Positions 1-7,806 of a stretch of 64,000 bases of DNA are shown here, piece by piece. Numbering within the stretch: the first letter of the stretch is position 1; every line of letters begins with the position of its first letter. The notes below the pieces were generated by a model. That model had not been told where the DNA came from, did no database searches, and saw only the letters and a program-made list of their open reading frames with translations. The stretch spans positions 1 to 64,000 of the forward strand of contig NZ_JAKZLA010000008.1 of the NCBI RefSeq assembly GCF_022808775.1, read 5' to 3'. A program made the position numbers and the translations under genes. Source of the stretch: Geothrix terrae. GTDB taxonomy: Bacteria; Acidobacteriota; Holophagae; Holophagales; Holophagaceae.

Positions 1-115
1 TCGGTGAAACCAGAAGGACGAGGAATGATGCGGGTTTGCCGCCAGAGCAAGCCAGGCTGACGAAGCTGGGCCAGAACCCCACCGCCAAGCAGACAGAAAG
101 AGAAGGGCGAACGAG
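1..115 (-). other. Left-edge remainder of a further cassette
   Basis: These bases lie beyond the first attC site and belong to the next cassette of the array. On the minus strand a frame opening with GTG near position 80 stays open to the window edge, but too little is visible to say whether it is a gene. Confidence 0.35.
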
Positions 116-239
116 GCCTAACGAATGAAGCTAACCGGACCCGCCTGCACCGAAGCGCTGAGCGGAGTCGAGGAAGCGAGAAGGTGAGAGAGAGCGGAAG
201 GCAATGCAGGCGGGGTCCGAGTTGAGCGGAGGGTTAGGT
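116..239 (-). repeat. attC site 1
   Basis: Outer boxes are GCCTAAC (116-122) and GTTAGGT (233-239). Inside, CCCGCCTGCA and TGCAGGCGGG form the arms of a long imperfect hairpin, with unpaired bases on one strand near GAGTTGAGC. It is the recombination site downstream of the 288-1172 cassette gene. Length is 124 bp. Confidence 0.9.
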
Positions 240-287
240 GGCGAACATCGCAATGAATGATGTGCCAAGATTCGCCGAATTACAAAC

Positions 288-1172
288 TTAGTGGTAGCCC
301 CAAAAGTATTTTGCTTTCTGTATTAACCCACTTGAGAATAGCAAATACCCATCTTCGTTATACCCGCTGTGCCAAAACAGCAGTTCAGATTGCCCATCGC
401 CATCGAAATCACCCGAGCCAACTAGTTCCAGGCCCGCGCCAAGATATGTGGCTCCTTCTGAGAGTAGGAATGTGTGCTGATCCCAGGCGGTATCGGGAGG
501 ACCATCACAGGTTTCAGACTCTTTGATGGGCCGAAGGCGCAGCGTGACGAGTTGCCGACCATCTTTGTCTTTAAGACAGTCGAGAACTTCGATGCTTTTT
601 AGGGTGTATTGAAATGGAACAGAAGTCTCTGGGTCTTTGGGGCAAAAGAACGCACGGCCAGCCACTTTCTTGAATACACCGAAAAGTCGTTCTTTGTTTT
701 TCATGCTTAGAGTTGATCGTGTCCATTTGGATGGGTCAATTGCTGACCCTTCAGAAAGGACGATCAACGGGCGATCTTCTGGAATTGAGCACCAGCCATG
801 AAAACGTTTCCCTTTATTTTTAACTGAAGAAAATGAATGACTTGAGATTGGATTCAATACCCTGTCTCTTGAGTAGGTCCACGGATATTCAGTGCTGAAC
901 CCAGGATCTGTCGTTTCAATAGAACCTAATTTCTTTCCTTCATAAATGACGATCCATTCCATTTTGGTGATGAGAAACCTGCGCCCAGCTTGATCGTTGT
1001 CTAATGAGATCCAATTCTTTCCACTCTTCGCGAACAAGGCCCTAACACGAATGCCACTCTGCTCTTTGCATTGCGGTGTTTCCAACACACCGAGAACAGA
1101 GGGGTTTCCGGCTACCAGCCGGAATGGAACGAGTGTCAGAAACAGTAGGAAGCTGGAAATCAAGCGGATCAT
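288..1172 (-). CDS. Cassette gene: secreted protein of unknown function
   Basis: This 294-residue protein begins with a hydrophobic signal peptide (about residues 1-21, ending near LVAG). The rest is soluble with several cysteines. Near the C-terminus it carries GDFDGDGQSELLFW, a short Asp-rich calcium-loop motif typical of FG-GAP/EF-hand-like repeats. No enzyme family is recognisable. It occupies a complete cassette between attC sites 1 and 2, and its start lies only about 10 bp from the recombination core, as is usual for cassette genes. Its lower GC content contrasts with the chromosome right of 4.4 kb and points to horizontal acquisition. Confidence 0.75.
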   Translation of the reverse strand: MIRLISSFLLFLTLVPFRLVAGNPSVLGVLETPQCKEQSGIRVRALFAKSGKNWISLDNDQAGRRFLITKMEWIVIYEGKKLGSIETTDPGFSTEYPWTYSRDRVLNPISSHSFSSVKNKGKRFHGWCSIPEDRPLIVLSEGSAIDPSKWTRSTLSMKNKERLFGVFKKVAGRAFFCPKDPETSVPFQYTLKSIEVLDCLKDKDGRQLVTLRLRPIKESETCDGPPDTAWDQHTFLLSEGATYLGAGLELVGSGDFDGDGQSELLFWHSGYNEDGYLLFSSGLIQKAKYFWGYH

Positions 1173-1181
1173 TCTTGAGCG

Positions 1182-1305
1182 ACCTAACGAATGAAGCTAA
1201 GCGGCCCCGCCTGCACCGAGGCGACAAGCGAAGCCGAGATAGCAAACTGCTGAGAGAGAGTGAAAGGTAATGCAGGCGGGGTCCGACTTGAGCGGAGGGT
1301 TAGGG
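1182..1305 (-). repeat. attC site 2
   Basis: Outer boxes are ACCTAAC (1182-1188) and GTTAGGG (1299-1305), with the same inner inverted arms as the other attC sites. Length is 124 bp. The right box also supplies the stop codon of the neighbouring cassette gene. Confidence 0.9.
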
Positions 1306-1779
1306 CTCGGGACGCGATGACGGTGCTTTGAGTGTAGTGCAAAGGAAATTTGCCAAGAATCCTTGCTCGGACCTGGCAATGAAACGACCGAGCCCAAAGA
1401 TCGCCCAAAGGAAGGCAACCATCAATAGAAGAATAAACGATAGATCGCCCTTGCTACGACTGGAATACCACACGGTTCCGCACCAAACAGAAACCAGAAC
1501 TGAGAACCAGAACGGGATTCGATTTACACGAAACTTGATAAACACCTGAGACCCAGTTGCAGTAGGTGAGATTTGGCCATACACAAATGTTTGGAAACTG
1601 TTGCGATAGTTAATTCTCTTGTGGAGTCGGAACCCAGAAATTGATGCGATACCTAAAACAGGCCGAGTGCCGCGCGGTTCCCACAAAATCGAATTCTGAA
1701 TATCGATAACATCGGTTAACGCCGAAAGGCATTTCTCAGGCTCCATTGGTGTGATGAATTCAAGGGTGTTGGATCTCAA
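1300..1779 (-). CDS. Cassette gene: membrane protein of unknown function
   Basis: The protein has 159 residues if it starts at the TTG at 1779, nine bases from the next attC core; an ATG at 1746 would shorten it by 11 residues. Two adjacent hydrophobic segments in the second half (around residues 88-104 and 113-131) suggest a small inner-membrane protein with a soluble N-terminal part of about 85 residues. No family is recognised. The TAA stop codon lies inside the attC box, so translation termination is provided by the recombination site itself. Confidence 0.65.
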   Translation of the reverse strand: MRSNTLEFITPMEPEKCLSALTDVIDIQNSILWEPRGTRPVLGIASISGFRLHKRINYRNSFQTFVYGQISPTATGSQVFIKFRVNRIPFWFSVLVSVWCGTVWYSSRSKGDLSFILLLMVAFLWAIFGLGRFIARSEQGFLANFLCTTLKAPSSRPEP

Positions 1780-1787
1780 TGCAGGAG

Positions 1788-1911
1788 CCCTAACGAATGA
1801 AGCTAACCGGCCCCGCCTGCACCGAAGCGATGAGCGGAGCCGAGGAAGCGGGATGAAGAGAAAGAGCGGAAGGCAATGCAGGCGGGGTCCGAGTTGAGCT
1901 AAGGGTTAGGC
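1788..1911 (-). repeat. attC site 3
   Basis: Outer boxes are CCCTAAC (1788-1794) and GTTAGGC (1905-1911), with the shared inner arms. Length is 124 bp. The first base departs from the RYYYAAC consensus. Confidence 0.9.
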
Positions 1912-2166
1912 CGATGGTGGCCATGGCCGGATTATGTAAGGAAGCTGGGATTCTAGCTGCCAGTTTATCGGCTTACGTTCGGGGTAAAACCATAGGCAAC
2001 CCTGATTCACCCAAGATTGGTAATGCTGTTCGTGGTCGTCGTATCCGTAATCACACCCGCAACATTCGCAGATGTCGTAGGACCAACGGAGCTCCTGCGC
2101 TGAAGCATAGGCGGAGTTGAATGGCCCATGCCCGCAGACAGGACAATGAGTAATCGTGGCTTCCAT
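1906..2166 (-). CDS. Cassette gene: CPCC-type cysteine-rich protein
   Basis: This 86-residue protein has a CPVCG motif near residue 8 and a second CECCGCDYGYDD motif around residues 33-44, followed by aromatic KPINWQLESQL. The layout matches the small 'CPCC family' proteins that commonly turn up in integron cassettes and near toxin-immunity genes, and the four to six cysteines probably bind zinc. The biochemical role is unknown. The TAA stop codon is contributed by the attC box GTTAGGC (1905-1911). This is the shortest cassette gene in the array. Confidence 0.75.
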   Translation of the reverse strand: MEATITHCPVCGHGPFNSAYASAQELRWSYDICECCGCDYGYDDHEQHYQSWVNQGCLWFYPERKPINWQLESQLPYIIRPWPPSA

Positions 2167-2171
2167 GAGAG

Positions 2172-2295
2172 GCCTAACGAATGAAGCTAACCAGCCCCGC
2201 CTGCACCGAGGCGCTGAGCAGAGCCGAGGAAGCGAAATGTTGAGAGAGAGCGGAAGACAATGCAGGCGGGGTCCGAGTTGAGCGGAGGGTTAGGC
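2172..2295 (-). repeat. attC site 4
   Basis: Outer boxes are GCCTAAC (2172-2178) and GTTAGGC (2289-2295), a perfect inverted pair, with the shared inner arms. Length is 124 bp. Confidence 0.9.
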
Positions 2296-2308
2296 GTGTG
2301 CCGAACCA

Positions 2309-2710
2309 TTAGCTTTCTGGATCTGGTTGACGTTCTTCGGCTTCTTTGTCGGAGACGATGCGGTGGATTGGCAGTTCAACCCAACCATCCTTGAAGATCA
2401 GGCCAATATTCCATAGGAAACAGGAACAGTCGCCATCAAGATCAGCTGGTTTCCACAGTTCAAGAACAGTAGGGCCAATCTTGGCTTTGGCTTTTGATCG
2501 GATATCGAACTGCTGCCTCTTTGTCAGCTTGATCTTCATGCCGGGCTTGAACTGGCTTCGAACCAGGGCTGCCTGAGCTTTCGTGAGTTGAATTTCAATT
2601 ACCGGCTCGTCAGCGAGTCGCCCTTTCGTGAATTTGAAGCCATCTGCAAGCAAAGTGGTAGTTGAGGCGACGAGCCAGCAAAGAGCGAGGATGGATTTTC
2701 GGAGGCTCAT
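2309..2710 (-). CDS. Cassette gene: secreted small protein
   Basis: The protein has 133 residues with an N-terminal signal peptide (residues 1-22, ending LLADG). The mature part is basic in the middle (KIKLTKRQQFDIRSKAKAKIG) and contains a DLDGDCSCF stretch, then an acidic tail. No known domain is recognised. It fills one cassette between attC sites 4 and 5, and its start codon lies six bases from the core site. Confidence 0.7.
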   Translation of the reverse strand: MSLRKSILALCWLVASTTTLLADGFKFTKGRLADEPVIEIQLTKAQAALVRSQFKPGMKIKLTKRQQFDIRSKAKAKIGPTVLELWKPADLDGDCSCFLWNIGLIFKDGWVELPIHRIVSDKEAEERQPDPES

Positions 2711-2715
2711 TGAAC

Positions 2716-2839
2716 GCCTAACGAATGAAGCTAACCGGCCCCGCCTGCACCGAGACGCTGAACGAAGCCGAGAAAGCGAGATGTTGAGAGAGAGTGGAAG
2801 GCAATGCAGGCGGGGTCCGAGTTGAGCGGAGGGTTAGGG
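2716..2839 (-). repeat. attC site 5
   Basis: Outer boxes are GCCTAAC (2716-2722) and GTTAGGG (2833-2839), with the shared inner arms. Length is 124 bp. Confidence 0.9.
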
Positions 2840-2854
2840 CGATCAACGATACGT

Positions 2855-3511
2855 CTATTCAAATTGAACAAAACTAGGTTTGATCTTATCTGGGTTCTGA
2901 AGGCCATTTACAATCAGGAATTCAGCGACATCCATTCCGAATGCCTTGGCACCCTTTTCGGCCCAAGTCCACGCTATTGCTGGATTCCGCTTAATGCCCA
3001 ATTCCTTCGATCCGTACGAATAGTATCGAACCAGATGAACTGCAGCCTCGCCCTTTCGTTGCCCCATCTGGGTGGAACGCTTCAGCCACTCAAATCCTTT
3101 AGCTTTGTCGATAGAATCATCATCGAGCATTATTAAAGCGTACTCAAAGGGGGCCTCAGGGTGGCCTTTGAGTGCTGCTTGCTCAATCCATGGGAGGCAT
3201 TCCTTCTGAGTAGTCAGCCCCTCCTTGGCAAACATCCGACTGTAAGCGCCAATGCGGTACATTGATTCGATATCACCTGAATGAGCTTCCATCATCAATT
3301 GTTTGAATGCACGGTTGAGTTCAAGATGAAAAGCTTTTGCATGAGCTTCTCTATCGCTCTTCGGTAGTTTTCGGTCGTGGGAAAGCCTGTCTTCCACCAG
3401 CGCATGCTTCAAGAAACCCACGCCAGCACTCTCACTGACACGAGAGTCCTGCAAATGACCCGGAGCAAGCAGGACAATAAGTGCGATTGGGAAGGCGGGT
3501 AGTAGGGTCAT
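2855..3511 (-). CDS. Cassette gene: secreted Sel1-like repeat protein
   Basis: This 218-residue protein starts with a signal peptide (MTLLPAFPIALIVLLAPG). The remainder is helical with repeats of the Sel1/TPR type, for example MYRIGAYSRMFAKEG, WIEQAALKGHPEAPFEYALI and WLKRSTQMGQRKGEAAVHLV. Sel1 repeats are protein-interaction scaffolds, so a binding role in the periplasm is likely, but the partner cannot be named. The gene fills one cassette, and its start is about eight bases from attC site 6. Confidence 0.7.
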   Translation of the reverse strand: MTLLPAFPIALIVLLAPGHLQDSRVSESAGVGFLKHALVEDRLSHDRKLPKSDREAHAKAFHLELNRAFKQLMMEAHSGDIESMYRIGAYSRMFAKEGLTTQKECLPWIEQAALKGHPEAPFEYALIMLDDDSIDKAKGFEWLKRSTQMGQRKGEAAVHLVRYYSYGSKELGIKRNPAIAWTWAEKGAKAFGMDVAEFLIVNGLQNPDKIKPSFVQFE

Positions 3512-3518
3512 GCGAGAG

Positions 3519-3642
3519 CCCTAACGAAGGAAGCTAAGCGGCCACGCCTGCACCGAGACGATGAGCGGAGCCGAGATAGCGAAATGTTGAGAGAGAGCGA
3601 AAGGCAGTGCAGGCGGGGTCCGACTTGAGCGGAGGGTTAGGC
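3519..3642 (-). repeat. attC site 6
   Basis: Outer boxes are CCCTAAC (3519-3525) and GTTAGGC (3636-3642), with the shared inner arms. Length is 124 bp. It is the attC of the first (right-most) cassette. Confidence 0.9.
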
Positions 3643-3657
3643 TGATTTCGAATAGAA

Positions 3658-4173
3658 TTATTTTGATTTCAGTTCGGCTAAAATTGCAAGATTAAGACCC
3701 TTCTCTACTTGAACTTTATCTTTCTCTTTCAAACTCAGATACTCCTTCCTTTCTTCTTCTGACATCCCATCTTTGATCAATTCGAACATCTGTAAGTCAG
3801 GAACAAGGGTCCCTTCTGCTGTCCGCCAGGCAAATGCCGTAAGAACAGCTTCGTTTCTAATCATGATTTCCAATTGTTCTTTCTTGGTAGCAGAGGCGGT
3901 TGTCGGTTTTTGGAGCATTATTGAAGCGATCAATCTTGCCATTTCAGAAGTCATCTTGGGTTTGTGGCTGGCGAGTCCCTTATGAACTTCTCTAATCTCT
4001 GTAAGCGTGTCGAGCAGGTCCTGGATTTCTTCAGATTCGACGTTCGTGCCGAGTTTCTTCATCATCCCATCGACCATATCCATGTATTCATTCCCATACT
4101 GCTTCTTTGCCTTGTATAAATGCAAGAAGATGAGAATCGCCGCTATTAAAGTAATTACGACAAGTGCTGCCAT
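3658..4173 (-). CDS. Cassette gene: single-span membrane protein
   Basis: This 171-residue protein has an N-terminal hydrophobic segment (about residues 2-19) that probably anchors it in the inner membrane. It is followed by a charged, mostly helical domain with coiled-coil character near the end (KDGMSEEERKEYLSLKEKDK). A GGGGGA purine run lies just ahead of the start as a possible ribosome-binding site. No family is recognised. It is the first cassette of the array, closest to the missing integrase, and in active integrons that position is the best expressed. Its AT-rich codon use contrasts strongly with the peptidase gene to the right. Confidence 0.7.
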   Translation of the reverse strand: MAALVVITLIAAILIFLHLYKAKKQYGNEYMDMVDGMMKKLGTNVESEEIQDLLDTLTEIREVHKGLASHKPKMTSEMARLIASIMLQKPTTASATKKEQLEIMIRNEAVLTAFAWRTAEGTLVPDLQMFELIKDGMSEEERKEYLSLKEKDKVQVEKGLNLAILAELKSK

Positions 4174-4267
4174 TTTTCCCCCAGTGCATAGAATGGGCCG
4201 AGAGGTTGAACTAACAATGGACGCAGATGTATGAACAAAGGCTGAGTAATTTCCAGCAAAGGTGGAA

Positions 4268-4274
4268 GCCTAAC
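4268..4274 (-). other. Terminal integron core site (attI-like or residual half-site)
   Basis: On the minus strand this reads GTTAGGC, the same 7-bp core that ends attC sites 3, 4 and 6, placed exactly where the attI crossover point should precede the first cassette. No inner hairpin arms lie to its right, so it is not a full attC. It may be an attI crossover point or a deletion remnant. Confidence 0.6.
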
Positions 4275-4416
4275 TTTGAATTGGACGATGAGGGGGGAGG
4301 GGGTTGAGGGTCGTCTAGCCCGGGTTTGGGGGATGGTAAGTGTTGAAAATCCCGTGGGACTACAGCAGCAGGAGGGCTGATTAGGCAGACTAAAAAAGAG
4401 CGGATCGGGGGCGGGG

Positions 4417-6009
4417 CTAGCGGGCGGCTTTGAAGGTGGGTTTGGTGGGGGCGTTGGCGACGGCTTGGCCGAGGTCGAAGGTGAACTGGGCCTGCTGGAG
4501 CATGCCGCGCAGGTCCCAGGTGGGGTCGTATTCGTCGGTGACCTGGTGGTAGCGCTTGCCGTAGGCGGCGGCCTTGGCTTTCAGGGCGGCGGGGTCGGCA
4601 CCCAGGTAGTCCCGGCCGCCACCCACGGACAGGGCGGGCACGCCCGCCTGGACGAAGCTGAAGTGGTCCGAGCGGAAGTAGCCGCCCGCGGTATCGGGAC
4701 GGGTGGAGGCGACGGCGAGGCCCGAGGCCTTGGCCACGGCGGTGCCCAGGTCGCCGAGGGTGCTGCGGTTGCCGAAGGGCAGGCCGATGTCCCGCGCGGG
4801 GGCCACGAAGTTGAGGCTGTCCAGGTTCAGGTCTGCCGCGGTCTTCGCCAGGGGCCAGAGGGGGCTGGCGGCGTAGGCCTTGGAACCCAGCAGCCCCTGC
4901 TCCTCCCCGCAGACGAAGAGGAACATCTGACTGCGCCGGGCCGGGGCGTGGACGGCGGCCTGGGCCATGGCGAGCAGGGCGGCGCAGCCCGAGGCATTGT
5001 CCACGGCGCCGTTGTAGATGTCGTCCCCGTCGTGGCCTGGGTGGCTGTCCGGAGCGGGGGCGGCGCCCTTGCCCAGGTGGTCCCAGTGGGCGGAATAGAT
5101 GACGACCTCTTCCTTCAGGGCCAGGTCGGAGCCGGGGATCACGCCGGCCACGTTGAACTGGTCGAGGGTGCGCACGGCGCTGGCGAGGGTGCCTTTGAGG
5201 CGCAGGTCCAGGGGCACGGGCCGGAAGTCGCGGCGCTGGGCGGCGGCCCGGAGGGCGTCGAGGTCCCCGCCCCCCTGCTTCACCAGGGCCCGGGCCACCT
5301 CCTCGGTGACCCAGCCCTCGAGCGGCGCCCCCTCGGGGCCCCTGGCCAGCCGGAAGCGCTCCGCGTCCCAGCCATTGCGCACCACGGGCCAGCCATAGCT
5401 GGCGGAGGGGGTGGTGTGGATGAGCAGGATGCCGGCGGCGCCCTGGCGGGCGGCCTCCTCGAACTTGTAGGTCCAGCGGCCGAAATAGCTGAGGTCGGGG
5501 CCCTCGAACCGCTCCGGTTCCTCGGCGGTGGGGGCGGGTTCGTTCACGAGCACCAGCAGGACCTTGCCCTTCAGATCCACGCCCTTGAAATCATCCCAGC
5601 GGTCCGCGGGTGAATGGATGCCGAAGCCCGCGAAGACCACGGGTGCATCGAAGGACTGCTCGGCCCTGGCGGCGCCGGAACCGTAGACGATGCCCGAGCC
5701 GAAGGCGGGCGTGGCGCAGGCCCCGCCGCCCATGAAGCTCAGGACACTGCGGTCGGTGAGGGTGCGGAGGCCCAGCAGGGAGACGGCCTGCCGGTACGAC
5801 GTTCCCTGGGCGGGCTTCAGGCCCAGGGCCTGCAGCTGGGTCTCCAGGTAGCGCACGGTCAGCTCGGCCCCCCGCTGCCCGGTGCCGCGGCCCTCCAGCA
5901 GGTCATCCGCCAGGAAGGCCAGGTGGGCGCGAAGGGGCCCCTCCTGCACGGGGGGCGCCGCCTGGGCGAGAAAGGGGACCGTGGCCAGGAGGAACGGCAG
6001 CACGCGCAT
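4417..6009 (-). CDS. Secreted M28-family zinc aminopeptidase with PA domain
   Basis: The protein has 530 residues from the ATG at 6009, which is preceded by GGAG and opens directly into a signal peptide (MRVLPFLLATVPFLAQA). An upstream in-frame ATG at 6045 would spoil the signal. A protease-associated (PA) insert in the first half precedes the catalytic core. The two-zinc ligand set of M28 is visible: SAHWDHLG, AVDNASG, GEEQGLLGS with the paired Glu, NLDSLN and a final SDHFSF. It should cleave N-terminal residues of peptides in the periplasm or outside the cell. It lies 25 bp downstream of rsmE and may be co-transcribed with it. Confidence 0.9.
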   Translation of the reverse strand: MRVLPFLLATVPFLAQAAPPVQEGPLRAHLAFLADDLLEGRGTGQRGAELTVRYLETQLQALGLKPAQGTSYRQAVSLLGLRTLTDRSVLSFMGGGACATPAFGSGIVYGSGAARAEQSFDAPVVFAGFGIHSPADRWDDFKGVDLKGKVLLVLVNEPAPTAEEPERFEGPDLSYFGRWTYKFEEAARQGAAGILLIHTTPSASYGWPVVRNGWDAERFRLARGPEGAPLEGWVTEEVARALVKQGGGDLDALRAAAQRRDFRPVPLDLRLKGTLASAVRTLDQFNVAGVIPGSDLALKEEVVIYSAHWDHLGKGAAPAPDSHPGHDGDDIYNGAVDNASGCAALLAMAQAAVHAPARRSQMFLFVCGEEQGLLGSKAYAASPLWPLAKTAADLNLDSLNFVAPARDIGLPFGNRSTLGDLGTAVAKASGLAVASTRPDTAGGYFRSDHFSFVQAGVPALSVGGGRDYLGADPAALKAKAAAYGKRYHQVTDEYDPTWDLRGMLQQAQFTFDLGQAVANAPTKPTFKAAR

Positions 6010-6034
6010 GGGGACTCCGGAGGGAGCCTCCAGC

Positions 6035-6790
6035 TTACCTCGCAAGACGGGGTTTGTCGGGAGGCCTTCCCAGCTCGAACTGCACGGCCCCCAGCAGGGC
6101 CACGGGGGCGGTGACGGCGCGGAGGATGCTGCGGCCCAGGCTCACGGGGCACCAGCCGGCGACGGACAGGGCGGCATACTCAGCGTCCGTGATCCCCCCT
6201 TCGGGCCCGCAGGTGAAGGCCAGGGCCTCCCGGCGCAGGTCCGGGTTGGCCTGCCCCGTGGCCAGCTCGTAGGCCACCCACTTCTGGGGCGCGTCCCAGG
6301 CCGGCAGCGCGTGGAAGGGAATGGGTGAGCGGAGCTCGGGCAGGCGGCTGCGGTGGCTCTGCTCGCAGGCGGACTGGAGGATCCGAGCCCAGCGCTCGGC
6401 GCGGGCGGCGGCCTTGGCGGAATCGAACTCGCTGCGGGCGTAGGCCACGGGCTGGATGAGCGTGACGCCCAGCTCCACCAGGGGCGCCAGCCAGTCGTCG
6501 AAGAGGCTGAGCTGCGCAGGGATCGGCAGGCAGGCCTGAAGGGAGATGGGCGACTCGCGATCCTCGTGCAGGGGGGCCACCAGGCGGGCCACGGCCCGGC
6601 CGCGGTCCAGCTCGGCCAGGTCCGCCATCCAGGGCTGATCCCCCAGGACCAGCTCCAGGGCGTCGCCGGGTTGGAGGCGCAGGGCCCGCAGGTGGCGCGC
6701 GGCCTCGACGCCCAGGGGCAGGATGACGTTCTCGGCGGCGTCAGCCGGGGGGGCGAGGAAGAGTCGGGGGAGGCTCACGGGCACCATCAT
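6035..6790 (-). CDS. rsmE: 16S rRNA (uracil-1498-N3)-methyltransferase
   Basis: The 251-residue protein matches RsmE in length and layout, with an N-terminal PUA-like barrel and a C-terminal SPOUT methyltransferase knot. The signature GPEGGITDAEY binds S-adenosylmethionine, and LGRSILRAVTAP is the typical trefoil-knot C-terminal motif. The enzyme methylates U1498 of 16S rRNA in the assembled 30S subunit. It starts divergently from terC and is followed by the M28 peptidase gene on the same strand. Confidence 0.95.
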   Translation of the reverse strand: MMVPVSLPRLFLAPPADAAENVILPLGVEAARHLRALRLQPGDALELVLGDQPWMADLAELDRGRAVARLVAPLHEDRESPISLQACLPIPAQLSLFDDWLAPLVELGVTLIQPVAYARSEFDSAKAAARAERWARILQSACEQSHRSRLPELRSPIPFHALPAWDAPQKWVAYELATGQANPDLRREALAFTCGPEGGITDAEYAALSVAGWCPVSLGRSILRAVTAPVALLGAVQFELGRPPDKPRLAR

Positions 6791-6861
6791 CCCATGGGAG
6801 AGCGCTCCCTCTGGTCGGGGGGCTTCCGGCGTTCGATAAGCTGGATGTCCTGGAGGACTCC

Positions 6862-7806
6862 TTGGTCGATGCCCTGCTGCAAGCCGCTCCCTGGTGGGCC
6901 TGGGGGGGCTTCCATGCCTTCGTGTTCCTGATGCTCACCCTGGACTTGGGCGTGTTCAACCGGAAGATCCACGCGCCCAGCATGCGGGAGGCCGGGATCT
7001 GGAGCGCGGTCTGGATCACGCTGGCCCTCATCTTCAACGTGGTGATCTTCCAGACGGAGGGCACCCAGAAGGGGCTGGAGTGGTTCACGGGCTACGTGCT
7101 GGAGAAGTCCCTCAGTGTGGACAACCTCTTCGTGTTCGTCCTGGTGTTCCAGAGCTTCCAGGTGGACCTGCGGCACCAGCACCGGGTGCTGTTCTGGGGC
7201 GTGCTGGGGGCCCTCGTCATGCGGGCCGCGATGATCCTCGCGGGTACGGCCCTGCTGAACCGCTTCGAGTGGATGATGTACGTCTTCGGGGGCTTCCTCC
7301 TCTACACCGGCGTGAAGATGCTGCTGGTGAAGGGCGAGGATCCCGATCCCACCCAGAACCCGCTGGTGCGCGCCTTCCGCCGCTTCGTGCCCTACGACGA
7401 GCGGGGCGGCCACGAGCACTTCTGGTCGTTCAAGGAGGGCCGCCGCCTCGCCACGCCCATGCTGCTGGTGCTCATCACCATCGAGGTGACGGACCTGGTC
7501 TTCGCCGTGGATTCCATCCCGGCGGTGCTGGCCGTGAGCCGCGATCCCTTCGTGGTCTACACCTCGAACATCTTCGCCATCCTGGGCCTGCGGAGCCTCT
7601 ACTTCCTGCTGGCCAAGATGATGGACCGCTTCCACCGCCTGAAGACCGGGCTGGCCATGGTGCTGGCCTTCGTAGGCGTGAAGATGTGCGTCGCGACCTG
7701 GGTGCACATCCCCGTGCAGTACAGCCTGCTGATCATCGCCGCGATCCTGGCCGGCAGCGTGGTGGCCAGCCTGGCCTGGCCCGCGGAGCAGGACGGCGCC
7801 GAATGA
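6862..7806 (+). CDS. TerC/Alx family integral membrane protein
   Basis: The 314-residue polytopic membrane protein starts with TTG at 6862, five bases after a strong GGAGG (6852-6856). The nearby ATG at 6845 is out of frame. Family marks are MLTLDLGVFNRK in the first membrane segment, EKSLSVDNLFVFVLVF, and ITIEVTDLVFAVDSIPAVLA with the conserved membrane-embedded acidic residues. TerC/Alx proteins are linked to manganese export and metallation of secreted proteins, and to tellurite resistance in some hosts. No ter genes lie nearby, so metal homeostasis is the likelier role. Its stop overlaps the ribF start (ATGA), implying coupled translation. Confidence 0.9.
   Translation: MVDALLQAAPWWAWGGFHAFVFLMLTLDLGVFNRKIHAPSMREAGIWSAVWITLALIFNVVIFQTEGTQKGLEWFTGYVLEKSLSVDNLFVFVLVFQSFQVDLRHQHRVLFWGVLGALVMRAAMILAGTALLNRFEWMMYVFGGFLLYTGVKMLLVKGEDPDPTQNPLVRAFRRFVPYDERGGHEHFWSFKEGRRLATPMLLVLITIEVTDLVFAVDSIPAVLAVSRDPFVVYTSNIFAILGLRSLYFLLAKMMDRFHRLKTGLAMVLAFVGVKMCVATWVHIPVQYSLLIIAAILAGSVVASLAWPAEQDGAE

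Larger units (their letters stand above)
1..4274 (-). mobile_element. Integron gene-cassette array (attC cluster, no integrase seen)
   Basis: Six one-gene cassettes, all read on the minus strand, alternate with six 124-bp attC sites, and a seventh bare core site closes the right end at 4268-4274. Same-direction cassette genes, attC sites with GCCTAAC/GTTAGGC outer boxes and a mostly AT-richer composition than the GC-rich flank are the standard signs of an integron array. Cassettes read away from the integrase, so it would be expected just right of 4274. That stretch (4275-4416) holds no gene, and the next gene is a peptidase. The array is therefore either an integrase-less attC cluster (CALIN) or separated from its integrase. 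It continues past the left edge. The closely matching attC sites suggest a chromosomal (sedentary) array. Confidence 0.88.

Noticed and set aside
7700-7803. FMN riboswitch ahead of ribF
   Set aside because: ribF overlaps the terC stop, so there is no untranslated leader to hold one.
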